Position numbers and translations under genes: made by a program
The notes under the pieces: generated by a model
What the model saw: only the letters and a program-made list of their open reading frames with translations
What the model was told of the DNA's origin: nothing
The model's database searches: none
NCBI GenBank assembly: GCA_013813715.1
Contig: JACCRF010000117.1
Location: 1 to 38,352, forward strand
Reading direction: 5' to 3'
Length of the DNA: 38,352 bases
From: Gemmatimonadaceae bacterium
GTDB taxonomy: Bacteria; Gemmatimonadota; Gemmatimonadetes; Gemmatimonadales; Gemmatimonadaceae
Shown here: piece by piece, positions 7,595 through 16,440 of the stretch
Layout: each line of letters starts with the position of its first letter
Numbering within the stretch: position 1 is the stretch's first letter

Positions 7595-8560
7595 ATGCTC
7601 TCGGTGATGGGCTTAGTTGACGGCGCCGATGGGTCGACCTCCGGCGGGCCCGATTCCGAATCCCGCGACGCCGTCATTCCGGTGACCTCGGTCGTGGTGG
7701 GCTCGGTGGAATCTGCGCGCTCGATCTCCAGGTGCCTTGCTTCGATCTTCGCCGGCGCGCCGAGGGAGTCCATCGAGGTGATTCTGGTGGACGCGTCGGC
7801 AGACGATACCGCGTCAATCGCGCGCCGCGAGTTTCCGGCCGCCCGAGTCATCGCGATGCCGGTTGACACTCTCACACCCGTACTCTGGGCGGCCGGAATA
7901 TCGGCGGCGCGTGGCCAGTACGTTGCGCTCACAACCGGCCACTGCGTTGTTGCCCCGGGCTGGACTCGATCCCTCGGCAATGCGCTCGACAGCGGTGCCG
8001 CGGGGGCGGGGGGTCCGATTGCGCTCGCCGACGACGCGTCGCTGCTCGACGCCGCGATCTATTTTCTTCGGTATTCCGCGTTCATGCCGCCGCGTCGCCC
8101 GCCCGCGCCGCCCATCCGCGACATCGCCGGTGACAACGCCATGTACCGCCGGGACGTGCTCGAACGGCACGCGCCCTCGTTCGCCGGAGGATTCTGGGAG
8201 AAGGAGTTCCACGAGGCTCTCTTTCATGACGGCGAACACCTTTCATTCGTGACTGCGGCTGCCGCGCGATTCGGCAGATCGTTCCCATTGCGCGTGATTT
8301 CGCGTCACCGTTTCGAGCACGGTCGCCGCTTCGGTGCCTGGCGCGCGACCAAGGGAGGCGAGAGCGTGATCAGAGTCTGCGCGGCGGCGCCGGTCGTCCC
8401 GATCGTAATGCTCGCGCGGATAGCGAATCGCGTCTACAGGGACGGCGCGCCCAAGGCCCGGTTTGTTCTCTCCACTCCGGCGATTCTGTGGCTGGCCGCG
8501 TGCTGGGCGACCGGTGAAGCGGCCGGTGCGTGGAGGGCAAGGCATGCGGATCGGCGTTGA
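7595..8560 (+). CDS. GT2-like glycosyltransferase lacking a DXD motif
   Basis: A GT-A fold glycosyltransferase-like protein, first gene of a four-gene plus-strand block. The start is unclear: TTG 7577, ATG 7595 and ATG 7607 are all in frame and none has a strong ribosome binding site; I use 7595. The N-terminal domain has the GT2 order: VTSVVVGSVESARSISRCL, then EVILVDASADDTASIA, then a strand reading GQYVALTTGHCVVAPGW, where the usual DXD is replaced by TGHC. A GDNAMYRRDVL acceptor-side segment and FWEKEFHEAL follow, and a hydrophobic C-terminus. It is homologous in layout to the minus-strand gene at 11942-12910. Stops 17 nt inside the next gene. Confidence 0.7.
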   Translation: MLSVMGLVDGADGSTSGGPDSESRDAVIPVTSVVVGSVESARSISRCLASIFAGAPRESIEVILVDASADDTASIARREFPAARVIAMPVDTLTPVLWAAGISAARGQYVALTTGHCVVAPGWTRSLGNALDSGAAGAGGPIALADDASLLDAAIYFLRYSAFMPPRRPPAPPIRDIAGDNAMYRRDVLERHAPSFAGGFWEKEFHEALFHDGEHLSFVTAAAARFGRSFPLRVISRHRFEHGRRFGAWRATKGGESVIRVCAAAPVVPIVMLARIANRVYRDGAPKARFVLSTPAILWLAACWATGEAAGAWRARHADRR

Positions 8561-9722
8561 TGCTTCGTGCTGGGCGAACCGGCGGGGCTACGGTCGGTTC
8601 GCCCGCGAAATCATCTCGTCGATGGCCACGATCGCACCGGATGACGAATTCGTCTGCTTTCTGGATCCACTATCCGCCAGCACGTTCGACCTTCGGTCGG
8701 CAAATGTCCGTATCGTGAATGTAGCCCTTCGTGAATCGCCGACCGAAGCCGCGTCGGCTGACGGCAGCCGGTCGATCATGGATGTCCTCCGGATGAGCCG
8801 GGCGGTCTGGCGTGAACAACTCGACGTCTTCTTCTTCCCGTCAGTCTATACATGGTTTCCCGTTTCTCCGACGCTTCCCACGGTAGTGACGATTCACGAC
8901 GCGATCCCCGAGCGATTTCCCGCGCTCACTCTTCCGCTGCCTCGCGCACGAGCGCTGTGGCGGCTGAAGACGCGCCTCGCGACTCGACAGGCAAAAAGAA
9001 TCCTTACCGTTTCGGAATACGCCGCGAACGAGGTGGCGCGCGCCCATAACGTTCCGCGCTCGCGCATCGCGGTGGCCGTCGAGGCGCCGGCGGCCGCGTA
9101 CACCGGGAAACGCGATGACGCCGCCATCGCGGAAGAGGCGCGGCGTCACGGCCTTGCCGATGGCGACCGATGGTTTATCTACGTGGGGGGCTTCAACCCG
9201 CACAAGAATCTGCCCGCCCTCATCCGAGCGCACGCGGCGCTCGCACGCGAATTCGCTGATCACCCGCCGCTCCTGCTTCTCGTCGGCACCGTCAGCGGTG
9301 ATGTCTTTCATCACGAGCAGGAGTCAATTCGCCGGATGATTCGCGACTCAGGCACCGAGACGCTCGTAAGATGGACCGGCTACGTGGATGACGAGAAACT
9401 CAGGCATCTCCAGGCCGGCGCGATTGCGCTCGTTCTTCCATCGGAATCGGAAGGCTTTGGATTGCCAGCGGTGGAGGCGGCCGCCACCGGTACTCCGGTA
9501 ATCGCGACCAGCGAGAGCCCGCTCCCCAGGCTGCTCGACGGTGGAGGCATTTTCGTAAGGCCGGGTGATGAGCCCGGGCTTCTCGCAGCAATGCGGCTGA
9601 TGCTGCTCGATGAGACAACTCGGTCCGCGATGGGCCGGCAGGCACGGGTTCGAGCGGCAGCGCTCACGTGGCCGGACAGCGCGAAGAGCGCGCTGGCCGC
9701 GATCCGCGAGGCGGCGCGATGA
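8544..9722 (+). CDS. GT4-family glycosyltransferase
   Basis: A 392-residue GT-B retaining glycosyltransferase, presumably adding a sugar to a lipid-linked glycan at the cytoplasmic membrane face. Start ATG 8544 with GGAGG at 8532-8536, inside the end of the preceding gene. The N-terminal domain begins MRIGVDASCWANRRGYGRFAR, with the glycine-bearing substrate loop. The C-terminal donor domain contains FIYVGGFNPHKNLPALIRA and the EX7E signature ESEGFGLPAVEA, which binds the nucleotide sugar. The gene ends in an ATGA overlap with the next glycosyltransferase. Donor and acceptor cannot be read from sequence. Confidence 0.9.
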   Translation: MRIGVDASCWANRRGYGRFAREIISSMATIAPDDEFVCFLDPLSASTFDLRSANVRIVNVALRESPTEAASADGSRSIMDVLRMSRAVWREQLDVFFFPSVYTWFPVSPTLPTVVTIHDAIPERFPALTLPLPRARALWRLKTRLATRQAKRILTVSEYAANEVARAHNVPRSRIAVAVEAPAAAYTGKRDDAAIAEEARRHGLADGDRWFIYVGGFNPHKNLPALIRAHAALAREFADHPPLLLLVGTVSGDVFHHEQESIRRMIRDSGTETLVRWTGYVDDEKLRHLQAGAIALVLPSESEGFGLPAVEAAATGTPVIATSESPLPRLLDGGGIFVRPGDEPGLLAAMRLMLLDETTRSAMGRQARVRAAALTWPDSAKSALAAIREAAR

Positions 9723-10942
9723 GTCCGCTGCGCTTCTGTTTTCCAACGACATTCTATCCCCCGTACAGCTTCGGGGGAGACGCCGTCGGTGTGCAGCGGC
9801 TCGCCCGTGCGCTCGTCAGGCGCGGCCACGAAGTCACCGTGGTGCACGACATGGATGCGTACACGACGCTCCACGACGGGCCGATGCCTCAAGCTCCCCG
9901 AAGAGATGACGGGGTCGAGGTCATTTCACTCGAGAGCCGGCTCGGACCAATCGCGGTATTGCTGGCTCAGCAGACCGGGCGTCCCACAGTCCACCGTCGC
10001 ACGCTGACGGACCTCCTCGACAATGGCAAGTTCGATGTCATCAACTATCACAACTCATCCCTCGTCGGCGGACCGGGGCTGTTCAGTTACGGGGCGGCCG
10101 CGGCGAAGGTGTTTATGGCGCACGAGCATTGGCTCGTGTGTCCCACACACGTGCTCTGGCGTCACAACCGCGAGCTGTGCGATGCGAGGCAGTGCACGCG
10201 TTGCCAGATTCGTTACCACCGGCCCCCTCAGCTATGGAGGCACACCGGGCACCTGGTCGAGCAGCTGAAGAATGTGGATCTCTTCATCGCGATGAGCGAG
10301 TTCAGCAGACAGAAGCATTACGAATTCGGATTTCCGCATGAAATGGAAGTGCTTCCGTACTTCCTGGCCGACCCCGATCCAGACCCCGCCACCGATTCAG
10401 TGCCGGAACCCCCTCCGCATGCCCGGCCCTATTTCTTGTTCGTGGGACGGCTCGAGAAAATCAAAGGCCTCGACAGCGTTATCCCCGTCTTTCGCGACTA
10501 CCCCGATGCCGACCTGCTGATCGCTGGTGACGGAAACTACGCGGATACGCTGAAAGCCTTGGCCGTGGGCGCGAAGGGCGTGAAGTTTCTCGGCAGAGTG
10601 GCGCTCGACAGTCTGACAGAGTATTACCAGCACGCGATCGCGACCATCGTGCCCTCGGTGTGCTATGAAACCTTTGGAATCATCTTGATCGAATCATTCA
10701 AGCAGCGAACCCCCGTTATCGCCCGCAATCTCGGCCCATTTCCCGAAATCGTTTCCGCCTCCGGTGGCGGCGAAGTCTTCGACACCCAAGCCGATCTCCT
10801 CTTATCAATGCGCCGCCTTCAGTCAGACCCCGCCTATCGCGAGACGCTCGCCGCGAACGGCTATAACGGCTACGCCACCCGGTGGTCGGAAAGCGCGGTG
10901 GTGCCTCGCTATCTCGAAATGGTTGAGAGCGTCAGGCGATGA
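9719..10942 (+). CDS. GT4-family glycosyltransferase with Cys-rich acceptor-domain loop
   Basis: A 407-residue GT-B enzyme starting at ATG 9719, overlapping the previous stop by ATGA. The N-domain has the YPPYSFGGDAVGVQRLAR loop typical of GT4. An insertion around residues 137-165 carries four Cys (CPTHVL..., ELCDA, CTRC), a pattern seen in a subset of GT4 enzymes and possibly metal-binding. The donor domain has FLFVGRLEKIKGLDSVI and the EX7E motif in CYETFGIILIESF. It ends in another ATGA overlap with the epimerase gene, so the three proteins are translationally coupled. Confidence 0.9.
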   Translation: MSPLRFCFPTTFYPPYSFGGDAVGVQRLARALVRRGHEVTVVHDMDAYTTLHDGPMPQAPRRDDGVEVISLESRLGPIAVLLAQQTGRPTVHRRTLTDLLDNGKFDVINYHNSSLVGGPGLFSYGAAAAKVFMAHEHWLVCPTHVLWRHNRELCDARQCTRCQIRYHRPPQLWRHTGHLVEQLKNVDLFIAMSEFSRQKHYEFGFPHEMEVLPYFLADPDPDPATDSVPEPPPHARPYFLFVGRLEKIKGLDSVIPVFRDYPDADLLIAGDGNYADTLKALAVGAKGVKFLGRVALDSLTEYYQHAIATIVPSVCYETFGIILIESFKQRTPVIARNLGPFPEIVSASGGGEVFDTQADLLLSMRRLQSDPAYRETLAANGYNGYATRWSESAVVPRYLEMVESVRR

Positions 10943-11979
10943 AGGTACTGATCACCGGGGGAGCGGGATTCATCGGGTCACATCTGGCCGAACGACTTGT
11001 GGAGCGTGGAGACGAGGTTGTGGCACTCGACGATCTATCGAGTGGATCCGCCGAGAATGTCGCGCACCTCGAAGCGCACCCGGGGTTCGCGCTCGTCATC
11101 GGATCGGCCGCCGACGCCAGCGTCGTCGAGACGCTAGTCGAGCGATGCGACACCGTCATCCATCTCGCCGCTGCCGTCGGCGTACGCCTGATTCTCGAGA
11201 GGCCCGTCTACGCGATCGAGAACAATCTGTTCGCGACTGCGGTCGTGCTCGACGCCGCCGCCAAGGCTCGGAAGGCGGGCGACACCAAACTCGTTCTGAT
11301 TGCCTCGACTTCGGAAGTCTATGGCAAGGGCTCGTCGCCGCCGTTCCGTGAAGACGATGACCTCACCCTGGGCCCGACCAGAAACTCCCGGTGGGCGTAC
11401 GCCTGCTCGAAGGCGATGGACGAATGGCTCGGCCTGGCCTATTACCGGGAACACGGCGTTCCCACGATTATCGCACGCTTCTTCAATACAGTCGGTCCGC
11501 GGCAGACCGGTCGCTACGGGATGGTGCTTCCTAACTTCACCCAGCAAGCACTCGACGGCGATCCGATTACGGTCTTCGGCACCGGAGATCAATCCCGTTG
11601 CTTCTGCCACGTGAGAGACGTCGTCGAAGCCGTCGTCCGGCTGATCGCGACCCCGCGAGCGGTTGGAGAGGTTTTCAACATCGGCTCCGACCGCGAAATC
11701 TCGATGCGGGGGCTTGCCGAGCTCGTGCGCGACACGGTGTCGAGCCGCTCTCCGATCAAGCTCGTGCCCTACGATGAAGCCTACGCTGACGGCTTCGAGG
11801 ACATGCTGCGCCGAGTTCCGGATACGTCGAAGCTCGAGCGATACATCGCCTTTCGGCCGATGACGACGCTCGAGGAGATCGTCGCCGACGTGATCGCTGA
11901 TCGCCGGGGACGCATGTCGATGGGGGATGCCGAAGACCAATTCACTCCGTCGATTCCCCCACTTCCGGCGCGGTCGTGA
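10939..11979 (+). CDS. NAD-dependent nucleotide-sugar epimerase/dehydratase (extended SDR)
   Basis: A 346-residue extended short-chain dehydrogenase acting on an NDP-sugar. The NAD motif GGAGFIGS is at residues 7-14; the acidic D31/D32 after strand 2 favours NAD. The catalytic set is the S/T in IASTSEVYG (about 122-129) and Y154-x3-K158 in WAYACSK. HLAAAVGVRLILERP and RFFNTVGPRQTGRYGMVLP resemble the UDP-glucuronate decarboxylase / UDP-glucose 4-epimerase group; which reaction it catalyses is not decidable. Last gene of the block starting at 7.6 kb. Its final 38 bases overlap the end of the convergent gene at 11942. Confidence 0.88.
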   Translation: MKVLITGGAGFIGSHLAERLVERGDEVVALDDLSSGSAENVAHLEAHPGFALVIGSAADASVVETLVERCDTVIHLAAAVGVRLILERPVYAIENNLFATAVVLDAAAKARKAGDTKLVLIASTSEVYGKGSSPPFREDDDLTLGPTRNSRWAYACSKAMDEWLGLAYYREHGVPTIIARFFNTVGPRQTGRYGMVLPNFTQQALDGDPITVFGTGDQSRCFCHVRDVVEAVVRLIATPRAVGEVFNIGSDREISMRGLAELVRDTVSSRSPIKLVPYDEAYADGFEDMLRRVPDTSKLERYIAFRPMTTLEEIVADVIADRRGRMSMGDAEDQFTPSIPPLPARS

Positions 11980-12910
11980 TGCGTCTGGGGCGCCGGCCTG
12001 TCAGATAGCCGAGCCATTCGCCCCACGACCACGCGAACACCAGGGCGACAAGAGCGGGCAATGCGCGACGGAACAGCGCCGCGGTTTCCGGACTGGCGAC
12101 CGCCTTCGCGGCGAGCCGCCTGAAGAGGAGCGCAGGCAGAGCGGGTGCCAGCAGCACGTAGGAAAGTCGGCGACCTATGGACATGTTTCGCATGCGGGTA
12201 GCGCCGAAAAGCCGACCGAAGGCATACCGCTCGTACAAAGCATCCCCAAAGCGAACGTTCCTGCGGACCCTGACCTCCGATTCGGGTGAGAGCCAAAGCG
12301 GGCCGAACCGATCCCGGAGCTTCGCATGGACTTCGGTCTCGAGAAAGCTCGTCTGCCAGAGGTGGGCTATCGCCGTCAGGTGCGACCGGTGGTAGGCGAC
12401 GTTGCACACGCTCAATGACGGCGTGATTCCCTCGCTGGCGGGTCGCATATAGCGAAAAAAATCCACATAGCAGAATGCCCATGCGGCGGGCGATGCATCC
12501 TCACGCGGCTCGACGAGGCCACCCACAGCGCCTCGTCCCTGCCACGCCGTCGCGGCCAGCGTCGCCACCCACAAGTGATGGGCGACGCAGCTGTCCTCAG
12601 TGAGCAGAATTCGAGCGCCGCTGCAGGACTGAATCGCCATCGCCGCCAGCTCGATCGGCGTGCGACACCCCTCTCGCGACAGGAGTGTGATCGAAGGAAA
12701 CTGGGCCCTGAGCTGCGACAGATCGCCGAGTGCAGTGTCAGCTGCGACAATGACTTCGAAATCCGGAGCTTCACGTTGTGAGACGAGTGAATCGAGGCAT
12801 CGTTCGAGCTGAGGCAGGCTGCAGATCGCGACCACGGCTACACTGACCGAATCGTCCGCCGAAGACGGGGCCAGGGTCAACATCGGCGATTCAAAGAGAG
12901 CATGTGTCAT
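11942..12910 (-). CDS. GT2-like glycosyltransferase lacking a DXD motif
   Basis: A 322-residue protein with the GT-A layout: VSVAVVAICSLPQLERCLDSL, a FEVIVAADTALGDLSQL strand, then GARILLTEDSCVAHHLW where the DXD is EDSC. A FRYMRPASEGITPSLSVCNVAYHR region and FLETEVHAKL follow, as in the protein at 7595-8560; the C-terminal 80 residues include one or two hydrophobic segments. ATG 12910 is the first start; ATG at 12903-12901 is out of frame, and Met10 is an alternative; no clear ribosome binding site. It is alone on its strand between two plus blocks. Confidence 0.65.
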   Translation of the reverse strand: MTHALFESPMLTLAPSSADDSVSVAVVAICSLPQLERCLDSLVSQREAPDFEVIVAADTALGDLSQLRAQFPSITLLSREGCRTPIELAAMAIQSCSGARILLTEDSCVAHHLWVATLAATAWQGRGAVGGLVEPREDASPAAWAFCYVDFFRYMRPASEGITPSLSVCNVAYHRSHLTAIAHLWQTSFLETEVHAKLRDRFGPLWLSPESEVRVRRNVRFGDALYERYAFGRLFGATRMRNMSIGRRLSYVLLAPALPALLFRRLAAKAVASPETAALFRRALPALVALVFAWSWGEWLGYLTGRRPRRITTAPEVGESTE

Positions 12911-13025
12911 CGCAGGCCGCGGAAGTTAACTTTGTCCGCGAACTCCACCAAGATGGGCGGGTCGCTCCCCGAATTCCGGAACTGGCGCGTCTCGATTCGA
13001 TCTCCCAACGGCGGCTGCGAACTCC

Positions 13026-13781
13026 GTGCGCGCAATCCTCACCTACCATTCGGTCGATTCAAGCGACTCCCTCATATCCGTCAGCGAGGCGGTCTTCCGC
13101 GGTCACGTCGCCTGGCTCTCGGGTGGCCGCGTGCGTGTCGTTCCGCTCGAGGAGCTGGTGCGAATCTCCGACGAAGTTGATGCTGTATCGCTCACCTTCG
13201 ATGACGGTTTCGCGAACTTCGCGACGGTGGCTGCGCCGCTTCTCGAGGACGCGTCCCTCCCGGCAACGGTCTTCGTCGTCAGCGATTTCGTCGGCGGCGC
13301 CAACACCTGGGGCGGCATGCACAGCGACGATGTTCCGGTGCTTCCGCTCCTCGACTGGCCACAAGTCGCAGGGCTCCATGAACGAGGCTTCAGCATCGGC
13401 GCCCACAGTCGCACTCACGTGCGGCTCACCGGCTTGTCGCGCGCGCAGCTTGAAGACGAAGTGGGTGGATGTGGCGAGATCATACGGCGCGAGACCGGGG
13501 CCACGCCGCGGGCGTTCTGCTATCCCTACGGATCGTCGGGTGCCGAGGCCGCGACGGTGGTCTCATCCTTCTACGAGCTGGCCTGCACCACCGAGCTCGA
13601 GCCGCTCTCCGCCGACACGGACATCTACATGTTGCCTCGCTTCGACATGTACTACTTTCGCGGCGCGGGACGGCTCGAGTCGTGGGGCAGCGCGGCATTC
13701 GAGCGATATCTCCGGCTCCGGCGCCGGGCGAGAACGGTGCGGGGTTCGATACGCCGTGCCGTGCGCGGCCGAGATGGGTGA
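13026..13781 (+). CDS. Polysaccharide deacetylase (NodB-like, CE4)
   Basis: A 251-residue carbohydrate esterase predicted to remove N- or O-acetyl groups from a glycan or its precursor. The start is GTG at 13026, where the fold begins (MRAILTYHSVD). The catalytic/metal motifs are visible: TFDDG at 56-60 (base Asp58, metal Asp59) and HSRTH at 126-130 (metal His126, His130). AFCYPYGSS (motif 3) follows near residue 162-170. No signal peptide, so it would act in the cytoplasm, on a nucleotide- or lipid-linked sugar. The end overlaps the GT2 gene by 8 nt (ATGGGTGA). Confidence 0.88.
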   Translation: MRAILTYHSVDSSDSLISVSEAVFRGHVAWLSGGRVRVVPLEELVRISDEVDAVSLTFDDGFANFATVAAPLLEDASLPATVFVVSDFVGGANTWGGMHSDDVPVLPLLDWPQVAGLHERGFSIGAHSRTHVRLTGLSRAQLEDEVGGCGEIIRRETGATPRAFCYPYGSSGAEAATVVSSFYELACTTELEPLSADTDIYMLPRFDMYYFRGAGRLESWGSAAFERYLRLRRRARTVRGSIRRAVRGRDG

Positions 13782-14799
13782 ACCTCCACAGCTATCGGTG
13801 ATCGTCCCGGTTCATGACGGTGGACCGGAGCTGCTTGAATGCCTTACGGCGCTCCGTGCGAGCGATATTCCGCCACGTGAGTGGGAGCTGATTGTCGTAG
13901 ACGATTCGAGCACCGACCGAAGTGTCGAGCTCGCTTCCCGGTTCGCGGACCGTCTTGTTGCTCTGGACGGAGGCGCTCGTGGACCCGCTTACGCCCGGAA
14001 TCGCGGAGTCGATGCCGCACTGGGGAGCGTGCTGGTTTTCGTAGACTCCGACGTCTCTGTGCATCCGGATGCGCTGAGGCTATTGCAGGTCCGCCTTGCC
14101 CGCGACCCGTCAATTGCAGCAGTCTTCGGATCGTACGACGACCGACCGTCGCACCCGTCATTCGTCTCCCAATACCGGAATCTGCTCCATCACTACGTCC
14201 ACCAGCGGAACGCCGGCGACGCACAGAGCTTCTGGGCGGGATGCGGTGCGGTGCGTCGCGATGCCTTCGCCGGTGCGGGCGCATTCGACGAAGAACGATA
14301 CTCCGCCGCCCAGATAGAGGACGTGGAGCTCGGCTACCGCCTTCGCGATCGGGGCGGAAAGCTCTTCCTCGACCCGGCTGTTCTCGGAACCCATCACAAA
14401 AAATGGACTTTTGGAAGAATGCTGCGCGCCGACTTCTTCAGCCGCGGCGTTCCGTGGACACGCCTGCTGCTCGAGAGGGGCGAGCTGGTGAGCGGAAGGG
14501 GAGCGAGCCTCGGTGCCTCGGCGAAGGCGAGTGTAATAGTTACCGCGCTCGCCTGGCTTTTCGCGGTGATGGCGGCTCTCGACGACCCCCGCTGGCTGGC
14601 CGCATCGGCCGCGTCGCTCCTCTGCCTCAGCGCCGTAAATGCTGACCTTCTGGTCTGGTTCGCCAACCGGCGCGGCTGGGCCTTCGCTCTGAGAGGCATC
14701 CCGATGCTGGTTCTGTACAACTCGATCAGCCTCGCATCCGCCGGCGCCGGTTACCTGGCGCATCTCCTGTCGGCGCGCTCGCGCGCGCGCTCCTCGTGA
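13774..14799 (+). CDS. GT2 glycosyltransferase with C-terminal membrane segments
   Basis: A 341-residue GT-A inverting transferase. The start is ATG 13774; the frame is open about 290 codons upstream but that is the shadow of the deacetylase gene. Motifs in order: LSVIVPVHDGGPELLECL, IVVDDSSTDRS, VFVDSDVSVHPDAL with the DSD metal site, a FWAGCGAVRRDAF acceptor segment, and IEDVELGYRLRDRGGKLFL with the ED catalytic base. HKKWTFGRMLRADFFSRG follows, then two or three hydrophobic segments (about 255-330) that would anchor it to the membrane. Such architecture is typical of polyprenyl-phosphate-linked sugar transferases. It is paired with the deacetylase. Confidence 0.9.
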   Translation: MGEPPQLSVIVPVHDGGPELLECLTALRASDIPPREWELIVVDDSSTDRSVELASRFADRLVALDGGARGPAYARNRGVDAALGSVLVFVDSDVSVHPDALRLLQVRLARDPSIAAVFGSYDDRPSHPSFVSQYRNLLHHYVHQRNAGDAQSFWAGCGAVRRDAFAGAGAFDEERYSAAQIEDVELGYRLRDRGGKLFLDPAVLGTHHKKWTFGRMLRADFFSRGVPWTRLLLERGELVSGRGASLGASAKASVIVTALAWLFAVMAALDDPRWLAASAASLLCLSAVNADLLVWFANRRGWAFALRGIPMLVLYNSISLASAGAGYLAHLLSARSRARSS

Positions 14800-14804
14800 C
14801 ATCC

Positions 14805-14841
14805 GCCGCTACCGTGCGCACGGGCCGGCCTTCAATTTTTT
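14805..14841 (+). terminator. Possible intrinsic terminator after the GT2 gene
   Basis: GCCG (14805-14808) pairs with CGGC (14826-14829) and, inside it, CCGT (14812-14815) with ACGG (14820-14823) around a GCGC loop, with a small internal loop between. A T-rich tail with six T in a row (14836-14841) follows. It starts 6 nt after the GT2 stop codon, before the convergent flippase gene. Confidence 0.4.
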
Positions 14842-14845
14842 CCCC

Positions 14846-16294
14846 TCAGGGCCGCCGGGCGAGCATGCCGATGCGGGATTCCTCTAGCTCTCTCCGTATT
14901 CCACCCGTCGCGCCAAACACCACCAGGTACACGAGTCCACCCAGTGGAACGAGCGCCCAAACAGGGAGTCGGCCCGCAAGCGGGAACAGGGCTACGCCCA
15001 TGACCGCCGACGCAGCCAGGGGAAGTACCATTCTCGACAAAGCCGGCTTCAGCCCTGACCTGATCAGAACCACGGCGTTCGCGATCAGAATGAATGTTTC
15101 GGCGGCGAGTGTCGCGAACGCTGCCCCGATCAGTCCGTAGCGGGGAATAAGAATTACGTTCAGGCCGATGTTTACGATGGCCGCGGCGCCGAAGATCACC
15201 GCTTCTCTGCCAGTCTGGTGCATCGCGACGAAGACGTTGTGCGCGATGCCGTGAATGGCCAGTACGCCAATGCTCGCGAGAAGCAGTTGGAAGGCAACCG
15301 CCGCCGCTCCATACTCTGCGCCGAAAAGAAAGGCCAGTAGTGGCTCGGCAAGCACGATTCCTCCGACCACGAGAGGAATGATGACGGCGCTGGTGAGAGA
15401 AAGGGAACGGCTCATCACTGTCGTCACGCGCTCCGGACCGGCGGCCGCCGACTCCACCAAGCCTGGCAGAAACACGACATGGGTCGCCATCGCGATGGTG
15501 GTTACGAGCAGACAGACGCGGTATGCTGCCGTGTACAATCCGACGTCGCTGTTACTCGCGAGCAGCGCTAGCAGCAGAATGTCAAACGTCACGATGAGGG
15601 CTCGCAGCAGGCGCGACACGGTGATGAAGCCAGATTGGCGGAGCAACGCCATTCCGCCGATGAGACTGGGCCGCGGGATCGTCCGACCGAACAAGAGTCC
15701 CAGAAGCATGAACGCGGCGAGCATGTCTCCCGCGAACTGAATTAGCGGCACGCGCACCACGTCTTTCGGCGAGCTGACGAGTACGATGACCCCGGCGAGG
15801 TATGCAGACTGCGCCAGCAGCAACGCGAGGCCAGCAGTTCTGTTTCGCGAGAGCCCGCGATAGACCCAGCTCGTATCGAGAGCAAGCGATACGAGCACCA
15901 TCATGCCGACGAGCAGGACGGTCCTGTGGATCGCGGAGGAGATGACCGCGAACGAAATGAAGGCGATAGAGGCGATCCCTGCCACCGCAATGAGGAGCCT
16001 GATTCCGGTGGCGTCGGCGGCAAGACGCCTGGCCGCCGACGGATCGCGGGCCACCTCGCGTGCGCCGATGTCTCCGAACCCGACTGTAAGCGCGATGCCG
16101 AAGTACGACATCAGGGCGGTCGCGAATCCCAGAACGCCGAACGCATCCACGCCGAGCTTTCGAGCCAGCAGTGCGGTCGCATAGAAGCCGATAAATCGCG
16201 CCGCGACTTCACTCGCCCCGAGCGCCGCGAAATTGCCGAGGGGGCTCAGCGTACGTGTCCCTGGAACCGTCACATACAATCCATGTTGTGCCAA
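14846..16294 (-). CDS. Wzx-type polysaccharide/oligosaccharide flippase
   Basis: A 482-residue polytopic membrane protein of the MOP/MATE superfamily, predicted to flip a polyprenyl-linked oligosaccharide across the inner membrane. About 12-14 hydrophobic segments run through the whole length. Family landmarks are the N-terminal GNFAALGASEVAARFIGFY with an Arg in the first helix, LGVDAFGVLGFATAL, GFGDIGAREVARD in the second loop, and FGAEYGAAAVAFQLLL before the second half. The start is TTG 16294 or GTG 16273; no ATG is available near the N-terminus. It sits alone on its strand between plus-strand glycosyltransferase blocks. Confidence 0.9.
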   Translation of the reverse strand: MAQHGLYVTVPGTRTLSPLGNFAALGASEVAARFIGFYATALLARKLGVDAFGVLGFATALMSYFGIALTVGFGDIGAREVARDPSAARRLAADATGIRLLIAVAGIASIAFISFAVISSAIHRTVLLVGMMVLVSLALDTSWVYRGLSRNRTAGLALLLAQSAYLAGVIVLVSSPKDVVRVPLIQFAGDMLAAFMLLGLLFGRTIPRPSLIGGMALLRQSGFITVSRLLRALIVTFDILLLALLASNSDVGLYTAAYRVCLLVTTIAMATHVVFLPGLVESAAAGPERVTTVMSRSLSLTSAVIIPLVVGGIVLAEPLLAFLFGAEYGAAAVAFQLLLASIGVLAIHGIAHNVFVAMHQTGREAVIFGAAAIVNIGLNVILIPRYGLIGAAFATLAAETFILIANAVVLIRSGLKPALSRMVLPLAASAVMGVALFPLAGRLPVWALVPLGGLVYLVVFGATGGIRRELEESRIGMLARRP

Positions 16295-16299
16295 TTTAC

Positions 16300-16313
16300 C
16301 GGAGCGAACTCCG
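16300..16313 (-). promoter_or_regulatory. Small hairpin in front of the flippase start
   Basis: On the minus strand CGGAG-TTCG-CTCCG forms a 5-bp stem with a UUCG loop, five bases before the TTG start of the flippase. The only Shine-Dalgarno-like word nearby (CGGAG) is inside the stem, so the structure could limit translation initiation. Confidence 0.3.
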
Positions 16314-16440
16314 CGCGGGAATCACGCTTTCCGCGTTCAGCGGGGGAGATCTGCAAACTAAAATTCGCGTCGCGATGGCGGTCCTTTTCACTTTCGACGG
16401 TCGGTGAATCGGGTCATGGAAAGCGATCAGAGCGCCGAGG

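Noticed and set aside
12904-13773. Long N-terminal extension of the GT2 gene at 13774
   Set aside because: The frame is open, but this part is the out-of-frame shadow of the polysaccharide deacetylase, with no GT2 content.
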